Below, piece by piece: positions 11,604 to 22,470 of a DNA stretch of 39,367 nucleotides; position 1 is the first letter of the stretch; each line of letters opens with the position of its first letter. The notes below the pieces were generated by a model. The model was not told the origin of the DNA. It saw only the letters and a list, made by a program, of their open reading frames with translations, and did not search any database. The position numbers and the translations under genes are program-made. The DNA lies in the NCBI GenBank assembly GCA_024811115.1, contig JAKOGH010000280.1:1-39367 (forward strand), in the 5' to 3' direction. This DNA is from Terana coerulea (Eukaryota; Basidiomycota; Agaricomycetes; Polyporales; Phanerochaetaceae).

Positions 11604-12365
11604 GGTATGGTGTAGAACCGCAATCTCGGGGATATGAAGATGCCTGCTCGAAGATGTGCGGTGCTGAGCTCGCGCATTGGGGCGGTCGATACTTATACCA
11701 AGCACCGGTCCGGCGCGGGAAGGCGGTCGATTGCAGCCTGCACGATGGTGAGACGATGGTTCTATCTGTCGTGTCCGTACTTATTCCGACCGCAGGAATA
11801 CTTGATCAGGAAGCTGTCGCCACTGTTGACAACTTTAGTATTTCTCATCAGTGCCACAACTACCTGTGACTGGCACTGCAAAACGAAAACTTGAAGTCAG
11901 TCGGACGGGGATGAGTACGACAGGTAGTACTGTAACACTCACGTGCACGCTGATGGAGATACGTTCGGCAAGCTGCGAGTAAATAGATGCCCATAACTTT
12001 GAAATTACACTGTCCTCATTCCGATTTTTACATCAATGCTGAGGTCTGTCGAGTAAGGAGAAAAGTTGGGTAAAAGCGAAGAAAGTCGAAGGAGGAGTGG
12101 GGTCAGCAGTGCTCAGTTCGCTGCAATTGTACTCGCTGGAATAGACTGGGTACCAAGATGTCGCAGAGAAGAGCAGCTCGATTTTCTACAAAACACAAAA
12201 TTAGGGAGATTAGAAGTGCAGGAACACTCAAATGCGTGTCATCGCAAACGCCGCGAGTGGCCATGTCGACTTTAGGTTAAGGTTAACTGCTAGGAAGCAC
12301 GCGCTGATTGGGCGGAAATTCAAGGGGTATGCAAAAATAAAATATTGTACGTGACGCCATGAAAG
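11604..12365. other. intergenic, no gene seen
   Basis: This is the upstream flank of the IAH1-type gene and the 3' flank of the orphan gene. I saw no convincing ORF, tRNA or long repeat. Near 12336-12393 there is an A/T-rich stretch followed by a segment repeated at 13495-13535. Confidence 0.45.
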
Positions 12366-12393
12366 TTAGGTAAGGGCCCTTGAGGGACCCCCC
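12336..12393 (+). repeat. direct repeat, copy A
   Basis: AAAATAAAATATTG followed after a short gap by TAAGGGCCCTTGAGGGACCC. The same arrangement recurs at 13495-13535 in the same orientation, about 1.14 kb away. On the minus strand, copy A overlaps the end of the orphan gene. It could be a duplicated gene end or the terminus of a mobile element. Confidence 0.5.
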
Positions 12394-13253
12394 ACCCCCT
12401 CGGCGAACGCCGAACGTTCCCACGCATCCATATATGGTAACTCGCCATTCATTTCAAGGCATACCAGTGCCTTCACATGTCGTGGACTTGGAATAAAGCA
12501 CTTTACAAAGGATCCAAGCTCAAATGCGACGTCTACGCTTCCTTGGCTTCCCCTTTTCCCCTTCCGCCGATATGTTTTGGCACTCATCGCTGCAAAACCA
12601 CTTACCCCTTGGGTTGCTGGTGAGGCCAACGCACGCGAAATGAGTTCCCATGCATCGGCGTCAGGATCTGCGACCAGTGTCATTCCGATGTCTGTGGTCT
12701 GAAGGCTCAGAAGCGCGTTGTCGTGCGGCACTGCGTCAACGGCAGGTACGGTTGGAGGCAGGGCCCGTGCTAGATCCCAGAGTTCTTGCATCCATGCAGG
12801 GAATAGGTCGGACTCGGGGGTGGCTGTACGCGCTGGCTCCGATTGTGTTGTAGGTACCTGAATAAATGGTAAATATTACATGGAAACTAGTTCAAGCGAG
12901 CGAATGTACTTGCCTCTGGAACACCCGGCACCCAGTTTGTACGCCCAGCCGCTTCGGAGGGGCCAGCGGAGGGTGGCGAGTTGCGCCGGAAAAATACTGT
13001 TATAAACGTGCGACCTTTCTTCGCCGCTTCTGCTTTCTTGTGGCTGCCGCTGTTGAGATGCTGCTTCCAGTTGAAATCGCCGCCCCCGGCAAGCTTGACA
13101 TGTCGGTCGCACGCGTCGTAGAAGCGATGTTGTTGTGGATCGCTTGTATCCTGTTTGAATGCGAATGAGTGTCAATTATGAGTCTCATTCATCCCAATTG
13201 ACAATGCAACGTACCTCGTCTGCATCCGGTGCAGCATTCTTCTTCCACATCAT
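12366..13253 (-). CDS. orphan protein with degenerate zinc-finger-like motif
   Basis: I do not recognise the product. The exons are 13253-13215, 13150-12914 and 12857-12366, giving 255 codons plus stop in one frame, starting at the first of two adjacent ATGs. The frame stays open upstream of that ATG, so the start could be earlier. Residues ~20-55 read YDACDRHVKLAGGG..FNWKQHLNSGSHKK, a Cys...Trp-x3-His...His pattern like degenerate U1/BED-type fingers, but only one Cys is left. A Pro/Thr-rich linker and a 140-residue C-terminal part (WELISRAL, TYRRKGKRG) follow. Intron 2 needs a GC donor (GAG|GCAAGT), which matches the known GC-AG consensus. It may be transposon-derived. Confidence 0.5.
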
Positions 13254-13494
13254 CCACTCGTTTGGTTGCGGCCTTCCCACCGGGACATGAGCGGCGAAGA
13301 AGCAGTGCCAGTGTGAGGTGACAGGTGACGAGTTACAGGTAACAAGGTGTGATAAGCGTGACTGTTACCTTCCTTTCCGGGTGATTATGCCTCTTCACTC
13401 TGTGTGTCGAGTAGGGACCTGTATTTCGAGCTTGTATAGTGTCTACAGCATCGCAGGAGAGCGTACAAGTACGTATTTTGAAATACAAGGTCCC

Positions 13495-13535
13495 AAAATA
13501 AAATGTTGCTAAGGGCCCTTGAGGGACCCCCTCCC
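13495..13535 (+). repeat. direct repeat, copy B
   Basis: AAAATAAAATGTTGC then TAAGGGCCCTTGAGGGACCC, followed by a C-rich run, matching copy A at 12336-12393. On the minus strand the sequence before it does not clearly resemble the end of the orphan gene, so only the last ~40 bp are shared. Confidence 0.5.
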
Positions 13536-14290
13536 CCGCCCCCATGTACGGGCGCTTATCCCTGCCTACCCCTTGCGGAAATTGGAATTCTGTCCCGACT
13601 GACTTCCTTCGTTTCGCTGATGGGCTCCACTGGCCATGGTTCGCACATACCCCTGCAGATATGTACACCTGGTTTGTGGAGGTGCATGAACTTCATATAT
13701 CAATATCAGTTGCCTCTATATAACTAATGATAACCTCTAGGCAAAAAACAAAATCGGAGTAATTCATAATCAGGTGTGTGCGTATAAGCCAGCTGGAGCC
13801 CGACTCGGATTCACGAACTATAGGGTCCAGTATCAATGTTTTCAGCAGTATTTAATTTGGAATGCACACACAAATACTTCGCAACACCAATCTTGCTTTG
13901 CATGTCGAGCTTTGTGTCCGCAGCACGGCTCTCTCTCACACCTGTCCAACAAACCCACCCATTCGGCAGCCCACCTTTACCACAAGTGAGCATGCGAGTC
14001 TAACGGCAAGCGCAGCGCGAACTTACAGCATTATCTAAGGTTGTAACACAGGTGCATGGGATCCACGAGAAGATGGTCAGCATATCATACATTGGACTCA
14101 AGTGAAAGGGTGCCGACGATGACCGGTGGCCATATGCTCGCAAGCCGGCGACCGTGAACGTTTAGACACTGACGCTTGGGCTAAGCATGCTGCTGCGTGT
14201 TGGCGCACCCTCGGGCGGCATGATATGAAACCTTGACTGTACCTGAGGTCAGATATAACGCCGTCGGCTCCCTCGCGTGGCGGATGAGAC
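13536..14290. other. intergenic, upstream of the arrestin-like gene
   Basis: No gene is supported. Small open frames on both strands lack family features. The last part is presumed to be the promoter and leader of the gene that starts at 14291. No clear TATA box was seen. Confidence 0.4.
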
Positions 14291-15931
14291 ATGGATCTTG
14301 GACACTCTGAACTCCCAGCATACTCAGCCCGTGAATCGCCTTGGTCGAATGCCCCTCCGCCGCAGAGTCCAAGAGAGCCTGTCACTCACTCCTACAGCTT
14401 GACTAACAAGCTTGGGAAAGCTTGGGCCACGCTGAATGTCATCAGCGCAGCCAAATCCCCGGAGTCTCTGCCTCGCGTTGTCGAAGGAGAGCCCGTTCGT
14501 GGCTCCGTCGTTCTTGACTTGGCAGAAGACACCTCCGTCAAGTCTGTGTCTGTGACGGTGAATAGTGCTACATTGAACATCCAATAATGTCTTGCTCACG
14601 GTCGCGGACACGCAGATTCTCGGCGAGCTAATCACCAATGCTAACTCGCATTACACGTTCGTGCACGTGTCTTCCGCACTGTGGGCAGCGCCGCCAAAAG
14701 GGCAGCCACTCAATATTGCTCCGGACGGCCAGCCCCAGGCCGTGGCCGCGCAAATATACAAGGGAAAATTAAAGGGCAGATACCGATGGCCCTTTGCTCT
14801 CACACTGCCTCTAACTGTCGAGCTGCCCGAGGGAACTCGAGACGGGCTGCAGATATACCGACTACCAGGCTCCTTTTCTGATCGTTTCACCCGCGTGACC
14901 GTTCACTATCGCGTATTTGCTACCATCTCCCATGGCGTTCTCATGAAACCGGATCAATCGTGCGTTAACAAACTTGTTTGTTATCATTTACTGAGGCTAG
15001 GCACGCAGCGTCGGAAGGACAGTATCATATACGCCAAAGATGAGGCCGGACCCTCCTTCGCCTGCACGCCAGTTAGCATACCAGGAACGCTCGCCGTTGA
15101 TTGGTCCGGACGGCGATCCAGACGGGTGGCACTCCTTAATCATCCCTGTGAAGGGCACGGCCTTCAGCACTCGACCCGCGGAGCTCACGCTTTATGTAAG
15201 TGCGCCAGTGTTTCATTGCAACGTCACTGCGCTTAGAAGTTTCATGACCACCAAAGCTCTCTCTTGCCAAACCAGTGCGTACATTTATGCTAAAGCCGTA
15301 GGAAGTTCATCAATCTGCGCGACAGCTGTCTTACACTCGAGGAACTGTGATTCCTCTATACCTTGTAGTCGAATGTGACGACATGCAAGTTCTTGATCTC
15401 CTGTCCTCCTCTTCCGCCCCCTCCGTATGCCTCTTGCGTACTCTGTCTCTAGGTTACGACATGGTGGGAGACAACAAATCTGTGTGGCCGATGACAAGCA
15501 AGGCAAAGCTGGGTGACATCAAGTCTACCTCTATCGTTCCGTTCAAGGACATTACCGACCGTGTGCAGATGGCGAACTGGTGGGCTCTCCCGACGTATGA
15601 AAGCACGGCCTCGAACAAGCGCGAACTGCAGGGTGAGATTCATTTACCTGCAGTGCTGCATTCGACAGCACGTCTGGGACGATACCATTATCAAGTGCGT
15701 GTCTTATATCAATCGATGTGCTTGATTGCTTATTGCTACCATATTGATATATAGTACTCTGTCGCTGTCTATCCTCCGGAGGCCGCAGGCTTCACGCCAG
15801 CTGAGAGCGGTGTGCTTGATACCGTCTCTGTGGAGATCTGCACTTTATACGCGGAAGGCCCCCGCCCTGTCGCTTATTCACCGCCAAACTACACCAACAC
15901 AGCACCGGTTGCGGAAGCAGTCCCGAGGTAG
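14291..15931 (+). CDS. arrestin-like protein (basidiomycete family)
   Basis: Arrestin-fold proteins in fungi often act as adaptors for ubiquitin ligases on membrane transporters; the role of this branch is unknown. The five exons 14291-14557, 14616-14959, 15009-15195, 15326-15694 and 15755-15931 join to 447 codons plus stop in one frame. The N-terminal half has the arrestin-N pattern (VVEGEPVRGSVVLDL, then RYRWPFALTLPLTVELPEG). The C-terminal half has RQLAYQERSPLIGPDGDPDGW, KGTAFSTRP and YTRGTVIPLYLVVECDD, which recur in Agaricomycete relatives. The third intron (130 bp) is twice the usual length, and the join drops the strand usually found before YTRG. That join is the least certain. No PPxY motif was noticed. 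Confidence 0.82.
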
Positions 15932-16624
15932 CATTCTATGTCTGATGGTTTGTGTCTATCGCTCCTTTCTCTTCCTACAGAACGGCTAAAATACGTTTGC
16001 AGAGTTCTTATAGGAGATATGTATAGCCAAATTGTGCTTGACTTAATGCCATTGTTCCTTCGCTTTGACGGTATGCGATGTAGCACATATGGCGTAGTAG
16101 GTACTATCTGTTCCCTCGCGATTTGCCACCCACGCGTTACCTTGTTAGAGTATCTGTAAATATTCCATACTTCGATTTGTAGGCCTGGCTGAGTCAATGT
16201 CCTTTCACCAAGCGTTCCTTCCATTTGTTTGGCAGCCGTGACGCGTGAACGTTTGCACCACTGGTAGAGGCTCTCTCCGTCTGACATGTGGCAAGTAAGG
16301 CCCAAACGTATAAAGAACGGTAAGACAACGCCAGAACGAGGCGCTTCAGTTTCTTACCTCACGTAACAAGCCACACTTACTGTGCTTCAAAATATTACTA
16401 AGGCCGTTACACGCCGGATGAATTCATCATCGACCTATTCCGAGACCGCGCCTAACTTGTTCCTCAAAAACCCTGCCGACCGCCCTCGTCACCGTCCGTG
16501 CATGTCCAGAACAGATATTTGAGCAGACCCCGCTTGGTCTGCCTTCAGCACCTTCAGAAACCCAGAGACACCTTGCATTCGCATATAGACTTGGTGTAGA
16601 ACCGCCGAGGCGTTCTGTATTGGC
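15932..16624. other. intergenic, promoter region of LETM1
   Basis: I saw no coding sequence, RNA gene or long repeat. The last ~200 bp are C-rich and probably hold the LETM1 promoter and leader. No TATA box is evident. Confidence 0.4.
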
Positions 16625-18833
16625 ATGTCTGTATGGCTACCCCGCCGCCCGCCGACTCTGCTCGCTAGGCAAGCCACCCTCGGTCGCCAGGTCGTCAGGC
16701 AGTCCAACAATGTCCACCGGCTTATTGCCTACCGCGCGCTGAGCTCGTCGCCACCGTCGCTCGAGCAGCGGAGCGCGTCCACCTCTGCAGGTTCCGAACC
16801 CACGCCGCACACGCCGCACAAGACCGACGGTCCCACTGCCGAGCCCAAAGTCCCGCCCACGGCGCCCGCTCCCAAGGACATCAGCACCGCGCAGGCACCG
16901 TTGGCGACGCGCGTATGGAAGAAGGTGAAACATGAGGCGCAGCACTATTGGCATGGTTCGAAGCTGTTGGTTCGGGAGGTGCGGATTTCGGCGCGGTTGC
17001 AGTGGAAGCTGCTGCACGGAGACAGTCTGACGAGGAGAGAACGGAGGCAGCTGAGGCGGACGACGCAGGATTTGTTGAGGCTCATTCCGTTTGCGGTGTT
17101 CGTCATCGTACCGTTCATGGAGTTCTTGCTGCCTGTTGCTCTCAAGCTCTTCCCGAACATGCTCCCATCGACGTTTGAAGACAAGTTTGCTGCCGTACGT
17201 GTCATATGCGTATACGCTTGCATGGCTTATACTGACAACCTTACAGGAGGAGAAGCAGCGCAAGCTCCTTCGCGTACGTCTCGAAATGGCGAAGTTCCTT
17301 CAGGAAACTATGCGCGAATCCGGTCTTCAGGCGAACGCACACATCGTTGGAAGCGACGCGTTCAAGGAGTTCTTCCGCAAGATTCGTATCACTGGTGAAT
17401 CCCCGACATCTCAAGACATCATTAACGTAGCCCGGCTCTTCGACGACGACCTTACACTCGACAACCTCTCCCGCCCTCAACTCGTCTCGATGTGTCGCTA
17501 CATGGGCATCAACGCGTTCGGCACCGACAACTTCCTGAGGAATACTGTCCGGTCACGGCTTACCACTCTCCGGCGCGACGACCAGCTCATTGATCGTGAA
17601 GGCATCGACGAGCTCAGCACTTCTGAACTGCAGGCCGCTTGCCAGTCTAGAGGCATCAGAACCGGTGGCATTAGCCCGGCTCGGCTCAGAGAAGAACTCG
17701 CGACCTGGATTAGGCTGCATCTCCACAACAGGGTTTCGGGTGTCCTCCTGGTTCTAGCCAGGGCGTTCCAATTTGATAGGACCCCCGGTGAAGGTGAAGA
17801 TGGGAAGACTGCCATCATCAAGAGCTTGGAGAACGTTTTGAGCAGCTTGCCGGACAACTTGGTACGTCCCGTCGCACTGTGTATATAGAAAGGATACTCA
17901 CACGAAGTATAGTTGGCAGAAGCGGAACTGGAAGTCTCGGAACAAGTCAGCTACAAGCAGAAGCTTGAGGTCTTGCAACAACAGGAAGAGCTCATCGAGG
18001 ACGAGAAGGAACAGGAGCAGAAGGAAGAAGATGCCCGTCGCGCTCGCCGCGAAGAGGAGGCCCGTCTAGCTGAGACGCTTTTGCCTGAGTCCGAGGTTAG
18101 CTTGATACCATATTGCACCTGTAATACTTGACTGACGCAGCACGGGTCCAGTTCCTTGCCGAGAAGCCCGCCGAGGAACCCGAAATCGACGCCCGTATGA
18201 CATCGGAGCAGGTCAAGGAGCTTGCGGAGGCACTCACTGTCTTGAGCGCCAAGTCATCCGTGCTGAAGGAGCGCAAAGAGCTTCGTGACTTGATGGAAGA
18301 GAACCTTCAGACCGATGAGGTGCTTATGGCTCTCTTGTTTTCTTGATCTGCGTACTGACACGTCCCTATAGGACCCCAAGTCGCCTGATGGCGCGCTCAC
18401 CAAGCGCATACGTACTATGCTCACTAAGATTGATTCCCAGTTGGAGGACTACGACGCTCGAGTCGGCTCGTCTCTCCAGATGATCTCCTGTGACTCGCAA
18501 GGCCGCATCTCCATCGCAGATCTTCAGAAGGCCTTCCAAGTCATCAAGCACAAGCCCGACGCTGAAATTGCTGACGCCGTCGTAGAGAAACTCGATATCG
18601 ACAAGGACGGCTTCGTCGAGCTCGAACATGTGCTCGGGTTAATACGAGAAGAAGGCCTCGGTGCGTCCTATTCTTGATTGGGAATGCATGGTGACACTGT
18701 TTGCGCCGCGGAGCTAATAAGAGTTATTTTTGTAGGCACGGTATTAGATGACGAGGCCCAGAGCATCATCGGCCAAGGTCGTGAGATCAAAAACAGCAAG
18801 CCTAGAAAGGAGGACATCGTACAAGAGGAGTAA
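16625..18833 (+). CDS. LETM1: LETM1 family mitochondrial inner-membrane protein
   Basis: LETM1/Mdm38 proteins sit in the mitochondrial inner membrane. They support K+/H+ or Ca2+/H+ exchange and bind mitoribosomes. The exons are 16625-17194, 17247-17861, 17913-18095, 18152-18319, 18372-18660 and 18736-18833, giving 640 codons plus stop in one frame. An Arg-rich presequence is followed by a Pro/Thr-rich linker. The single membrane segment is near residues 155-180 (LIPFAVFVIVPFMEFLLP), and the conserved ribosome-binding-like domain covers KFLQETM to RTGGISPARLREEL. A long Glu/Lys/Gln coiled coil follows. Near the C-terminus is an EF-hand, DIDKDGFVELEH, whose 12th loop position is His instead of Glu. 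The acceptor of exon 4 must be the second AG (GTCCAG) to hold the frame. Confidence 0.93.
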
Positions 18834-19356
18834 TTCGTATGTACCGTATTATCTCTAGTATTTTGTATCCGCTATTATATTGCTATACTTCTTATTATTG
18901 GATTCTCCTAATTTCGAGCCAGGTTGAGTCAAGTCACTACGCAGAGCTTGAGGTAAATTACCCTCTTCGCATAGATGTGACTTATTACCCTCCCAGTACA
19001 GTATACTCTTGAGTTCAGTGCGCCTCGCAACGAACGGCCGTTACAACGCAGCAAGCCAACAGCAAGTTGAAGCAGCCAGTCAGTTATCGTCGTGACGTCA
19101 GTGGCGACACTGGTGAGCGCCACAAAGTCCCCTTGCTGTGCCAAGCGCCGTCGCCAAACGCCTGCCAGCTCCTCTTAGCCAAGGGCCCCACTGTTATGCA
19201 CCACAGCTTTGATAGCAATTTCCCATTGCATCATGGGTATTTACCACTTATATACCCTCCTCCCGGACGACAAGTCCCTCACTATCACCTACCCACCTCA
19301 TCTCACCCACACTTCACGAATTTTTACGACCCTCTCTGTCCTCCACTTTTATCACA
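18834..19356 (+). promoter_or_regulatory. promoter of the LEA-like gene: CRE-type site and TATA box
   Basis: A perfect TGACGTCA palindrome lies at 19093-19100, about 257 bp before the start codon; it is the classic ATF/CREB bZIP site. A TATATA at 19249-19254 lies 103 bp before the ATG. Both are consistent with a stress-inducible gene. The first part (18834-18960) is the 3' flank of LETM1. Confidence 0.5.
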
Positions 19357-20016
19357 ATGGCTATGAACGACAAGGACAACACTCTCATCGGTGCTCGTGG
19401 CGTTGACGTCTACCCCGGTCTCGGCAACCCCACGTCCTCATCAACCAACGACGACCCGCTCGCTGCCAACTTCGTACGTCTGCTGTCGTTGCAGGAGTCA
19501 TGATGAATGGCGAACTAACGAGGGCTTCCACTTAGGTCACCGACCCTACCACCGACGACCTCGGTGCTGGCGCAGACAGCCGCTTCCGCGGCTACGAGAA
19601 CGCCCAGCGCAACTTCAAGGAGACCGCGGGCGTCGTAGAGGGCCGTCCCGGCATTATCGAGTCTGCCAACATCGACCCGCTGAACGAGAACTCTAACAAA
19701 GGTTCGTCGATACCTGGTTGTATCTTGTGTCTCCGGTGAATATGACGTCCGGTTTGCCCCAGACGACGGATGGGCGAACGCTCGTTCAACTCCCGCAAAC
19801 ACCGGCGCCGGCTTCACCTCGAACGTGACCGAGACTGCGCAGACATACGGCTCGCAAGCCGCAAGCGCGGCCGGCAATGCTGCGTCGATGGCCGGCACCG
19901 CCGCCACGAGTGCAGCTACCATGGCTAGTGGTGCTGCTCGTATGGCCTACGGCCATGCCATGGGCGACGAGGCCACCAAGCAGGCTGGCAAGGAACAGGT
20001 CTGGGGCAAGCAATAA
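19357..20016 (+). CDS. small hydrophilic LEA-like stress protein
   Basis: I do not recognise a named family. The exons 19357-19473, 19536-19701 and 19763-20016 give 178 codons plus stop in one frame. The protein is rich in Ala, Gly, Asn, Asp and Thr and has no membrane segment. The C-terminal third is a run of Ala/Ser/Gly/Met repeats with occasional charges (roughly GNAASMAGTAATSAATMASG). Such runs suggest a disordered protein that forms an amphipathic helix, as in LEA or desiccation proteins. The N-terminus has the pattern TLIGARGVDVYPGLGNPT. The upstream TGACGTCA site and TATA box support stress control. The function is inferred from composition only. Confidence 0.75.
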
Positions 20017-20162
20017 ATGGAACAGCGGAGAGTACGAAGGGTGCATACATTGGAACTAACATAATTGTATTTCTATTATAATAACGATGCCACCTCATTC
20101 CTATGAAAAGCCATGAAAGAAAAGGGATATGTTTTGTTATAAGTCGGACTGGGGTTTGTTAT

Positions 20163-21238
20163 TTATGCGTTCGTTATATAAGTGCCATTCTCCACCATTT
20201 TAAGGGCCGCACGTTGAGATGCCTTGGCAAGCATTACAAAGGATGCAGCGCAGGTGGAGCATAGCTTGACAGAGTCACCTTCGTGCAACAAAGTAGCTGA
20301 GGCTTCGAACGGATTGGTATCCCATACTCGCACAAGAGGTACTTCTCCACCATCTGCATGGAATTTCTTCCTGAGTGCGGTGCATCGGGAGACTCCGTGA
20401 GGGCACCGTAAGGGGTCTCGCTCGTCCTTGTTCATACTTCTCCAGCTAAGTCCCGCCACCAACGGCTTTAAATACGCCCACCGCGTGCGAGCGTCGAGGC
20501 ATAATATAGTGTCCTCCAATGTCAGTCGTACATGACACCCCTCGAATGTTTTATCCCTTCTAGAAGTGCGTTCGTGGGGAGCTGACAGCACCTATACAGA
20601 GCGACGTTGTGAAGGCTTGGCGGGTCGAGGTCTTTGGTAATATTGGCCATTGAGATGATATCCGCAGTTTCATACGTCGCAACTGGATCTGATGCGAACT
20701 TGTCCCAGCTGTCGAGGTTGGGGGCGAGAAGCTCTTTAATATAACACAACGCTCGGGTACGGTATTCGTCGATCTCGTATTTCGTGCCCAAGCGGAGAAG
20801 CGACTGAATAAGGGTGTAGGGAGGCTTCCTGCCATTGACGTCAAGATGTCTGCTTTTGATATAGATCCAGAATAAGTAGGCAAAGACCTAAGCATCGCCT
20901 TGTTTGCTCACCTGGCCCCGTTGTACATAGTATCCAGGAGATCCGCAAGTTCGAGCGGAGAGTCATGCATCCAAATGACCGGAGCGCCATCGAGCTGCTC
21001 CTCGTTGACCCTATGAGCCACTTCAAAACAGGCCTGCAAACACCGAGGAGTTCCGGCTGAGAATACTGCGGTGGACCTTGAATGCGATGTTCTCGGCGCG
21101 CAAGACGACGTTGCCGTCTTCGAACCAGAGCTGCGTGTGCCGCTCTACGCTCGCGGTGTCTTTCACGGTAGGAAGGACGGCGGAGTCGTTCTCTGCCCTT
21201 GATGCTTCTCCGTCCATCGGGGAAAGTGAATTTCGCAA
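20163..21238 (-). pseudogene. BTB/POZ domain protein with two apparent frameshifts
   Basis: BTB domains mediate dimerisation and can link targets to Cullin-3; Agaricomycetes carry many such genes of unknown role. The likely start is ATG 21238, with exon 1 to 20912 and exon 2 20849-20163. The BTB core reads LWFEDGNVVLRAENIAFKVHRSILSRNSSVFAGLF, then PVIWMHDSPLELADLLDTMYNG, then YTLIQSLLRLGTKYEIDEYRTRAL. The C-terminal part has a late Cys pair (LCSTCA). The frame breaks at an A4 run at 21025-21028 (T4 in coding sense) and a C4 run at 20538-20541 (G4). Removing one base from each restores the family reading. This could be decay or homopolymer miscalls. The 21.45 kb paralogue diverges from it. Confidence 0.8.
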
Positions 21239-21448
21239 GAGAAGACTTCAGGGTAGTCGCCAACTTGAACTGCTGAGGTCTTGCTATAGAGTCGACGTTG
21301 GGTTCGAAGACCAAGGCAGCGAGCAGGCACGGGGCAATCATTGTGGCGCGGTGATTGCCGATTACCTATCGAGGCCCATCGGCACGCGCCTCACTGCGTG
21401 CAAGCTACCACCTTCAACGTTTCTAACAGTTCTTCGCGACTCGCCACT
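21239..21448. promoter_or_regulatory. shared promoter of the divergent BTB pair
   Basis: About 210 bp separate the two start codons. No TATA box is evident. The head-to-head order of two related genes suggests an inverted duplication whose axis lies here, although the spacer itself is not an obvious palindrome. Confidence 0.35.
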
Positions 21449-22470
21449 ATGTCCAGCATCACACCATCTGTGCCTGCACCGGCTAGATCGCTTTGGAAAG
21501 CATCACACGCTGACTCCTCGAAACCCAAGCGTCACGAGGAGCTTTAGTATGACGACGGCAACGTCGTTCTCGTTGCCGAAAACACGGCATTCAAAGTCTA
21601 TCGAGGCGTTTTGTGTCGCCACTCGCCAGTCTTCAGGGACCTCTTCGCAGCTTCTCATGCGGATCCTTCTGAGGAGATTGATGGAGTGCCGATGATTCAG
21701 ACGCATGGCTCGCCATTCGAGCTTCCCGATCTTCTGAACACACTATACAACAACAACGAGTATGTTTTATTATCACTGGCACTACGACTCGAATCCAACG
21801 GGGGTTTTTTTTTGCAATGCAGATGGCTCTCTGCGAACTATTCCAAGCCTCACTTTACCCTCATACACTCTCTTCTCCGCCTTGGGAGAAAGTACGACAT
21901 CGCTGCAATATACGCTCGCGCACTACATTATCTCCGAGCTAGTCTTACCTGACAACTATCAGCGATGGAACCACCCTCCAGTGCTTTATGAGCAGGCGGA
22001 AATTATTCTCATGGCCAACCTCACGAAAGACTTCCACCTTCCCGATTTGCACCTCCGCGCACTGTACAGGTGCGGCGAACTTCCCACATCAGCTCTCACT
22101 GAGGGCGTCATGGACTCTCGCGGGACGTGCGAACGTTTTTTGCCCGGAGATAATTGACTGCATTGATGTGCGAGCGAAGTTGATGTACGCCAAGGGCAAA
22201 AGGATGCAGGAGGTTTGTGATCTCCTCAACTTCAGCTGCACTCGTGGATATCCCAAATGCATGCAGCGGCATCAGCAAAACCGGGAAGGCTTTGGGCGCT
22301 TGGACTCCCACGCTTTCGAACCGGCGACTTCTTGGTCTGCCAGGATGTCCCCAAATCAGGCAATGCCGCCGCTGTGCGCTGGATGCAGAAGTGAGTTGGA
22401 CAGTGCGTTTGAGAAGTCGGGCGAGTCCCTCTTTACCATGCTGGCTAGCATCGGTTCAATAGTCGAATAG
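21449..22470 (+). pseudogene. BTB/POZ paralogue with nonsense codon and frameshifts
   Basis: This is a paralogue of the minus-strand gene beside it. Start ATG is 21449. An in-frame TAG at 21545-21547 sits exactly where the paralogue has Trp (EEL*YDDGNVVL here, TQLWFEDGNVVL there), so TGG became TAG. The reading then continues as AENTAFKVYRGVLCRHSPVFRDLF and HGSPFELPDLLNTLYNNN. An intron (about 21760-21822) with a T9 tract follows. One-base shifts are needed near 21933 and in the T6 run at 22136-22141 to reach EQAEIILMANLTKDFHLPDLH and DCIDVRAKLMYAKG. The C-terminal LCAGCRSELD matches the family's late Cys pair. A nonsense codon at a conserved Trp is not a homopolymer error, so this copy is probably dead. 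Confidence 0.8.
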
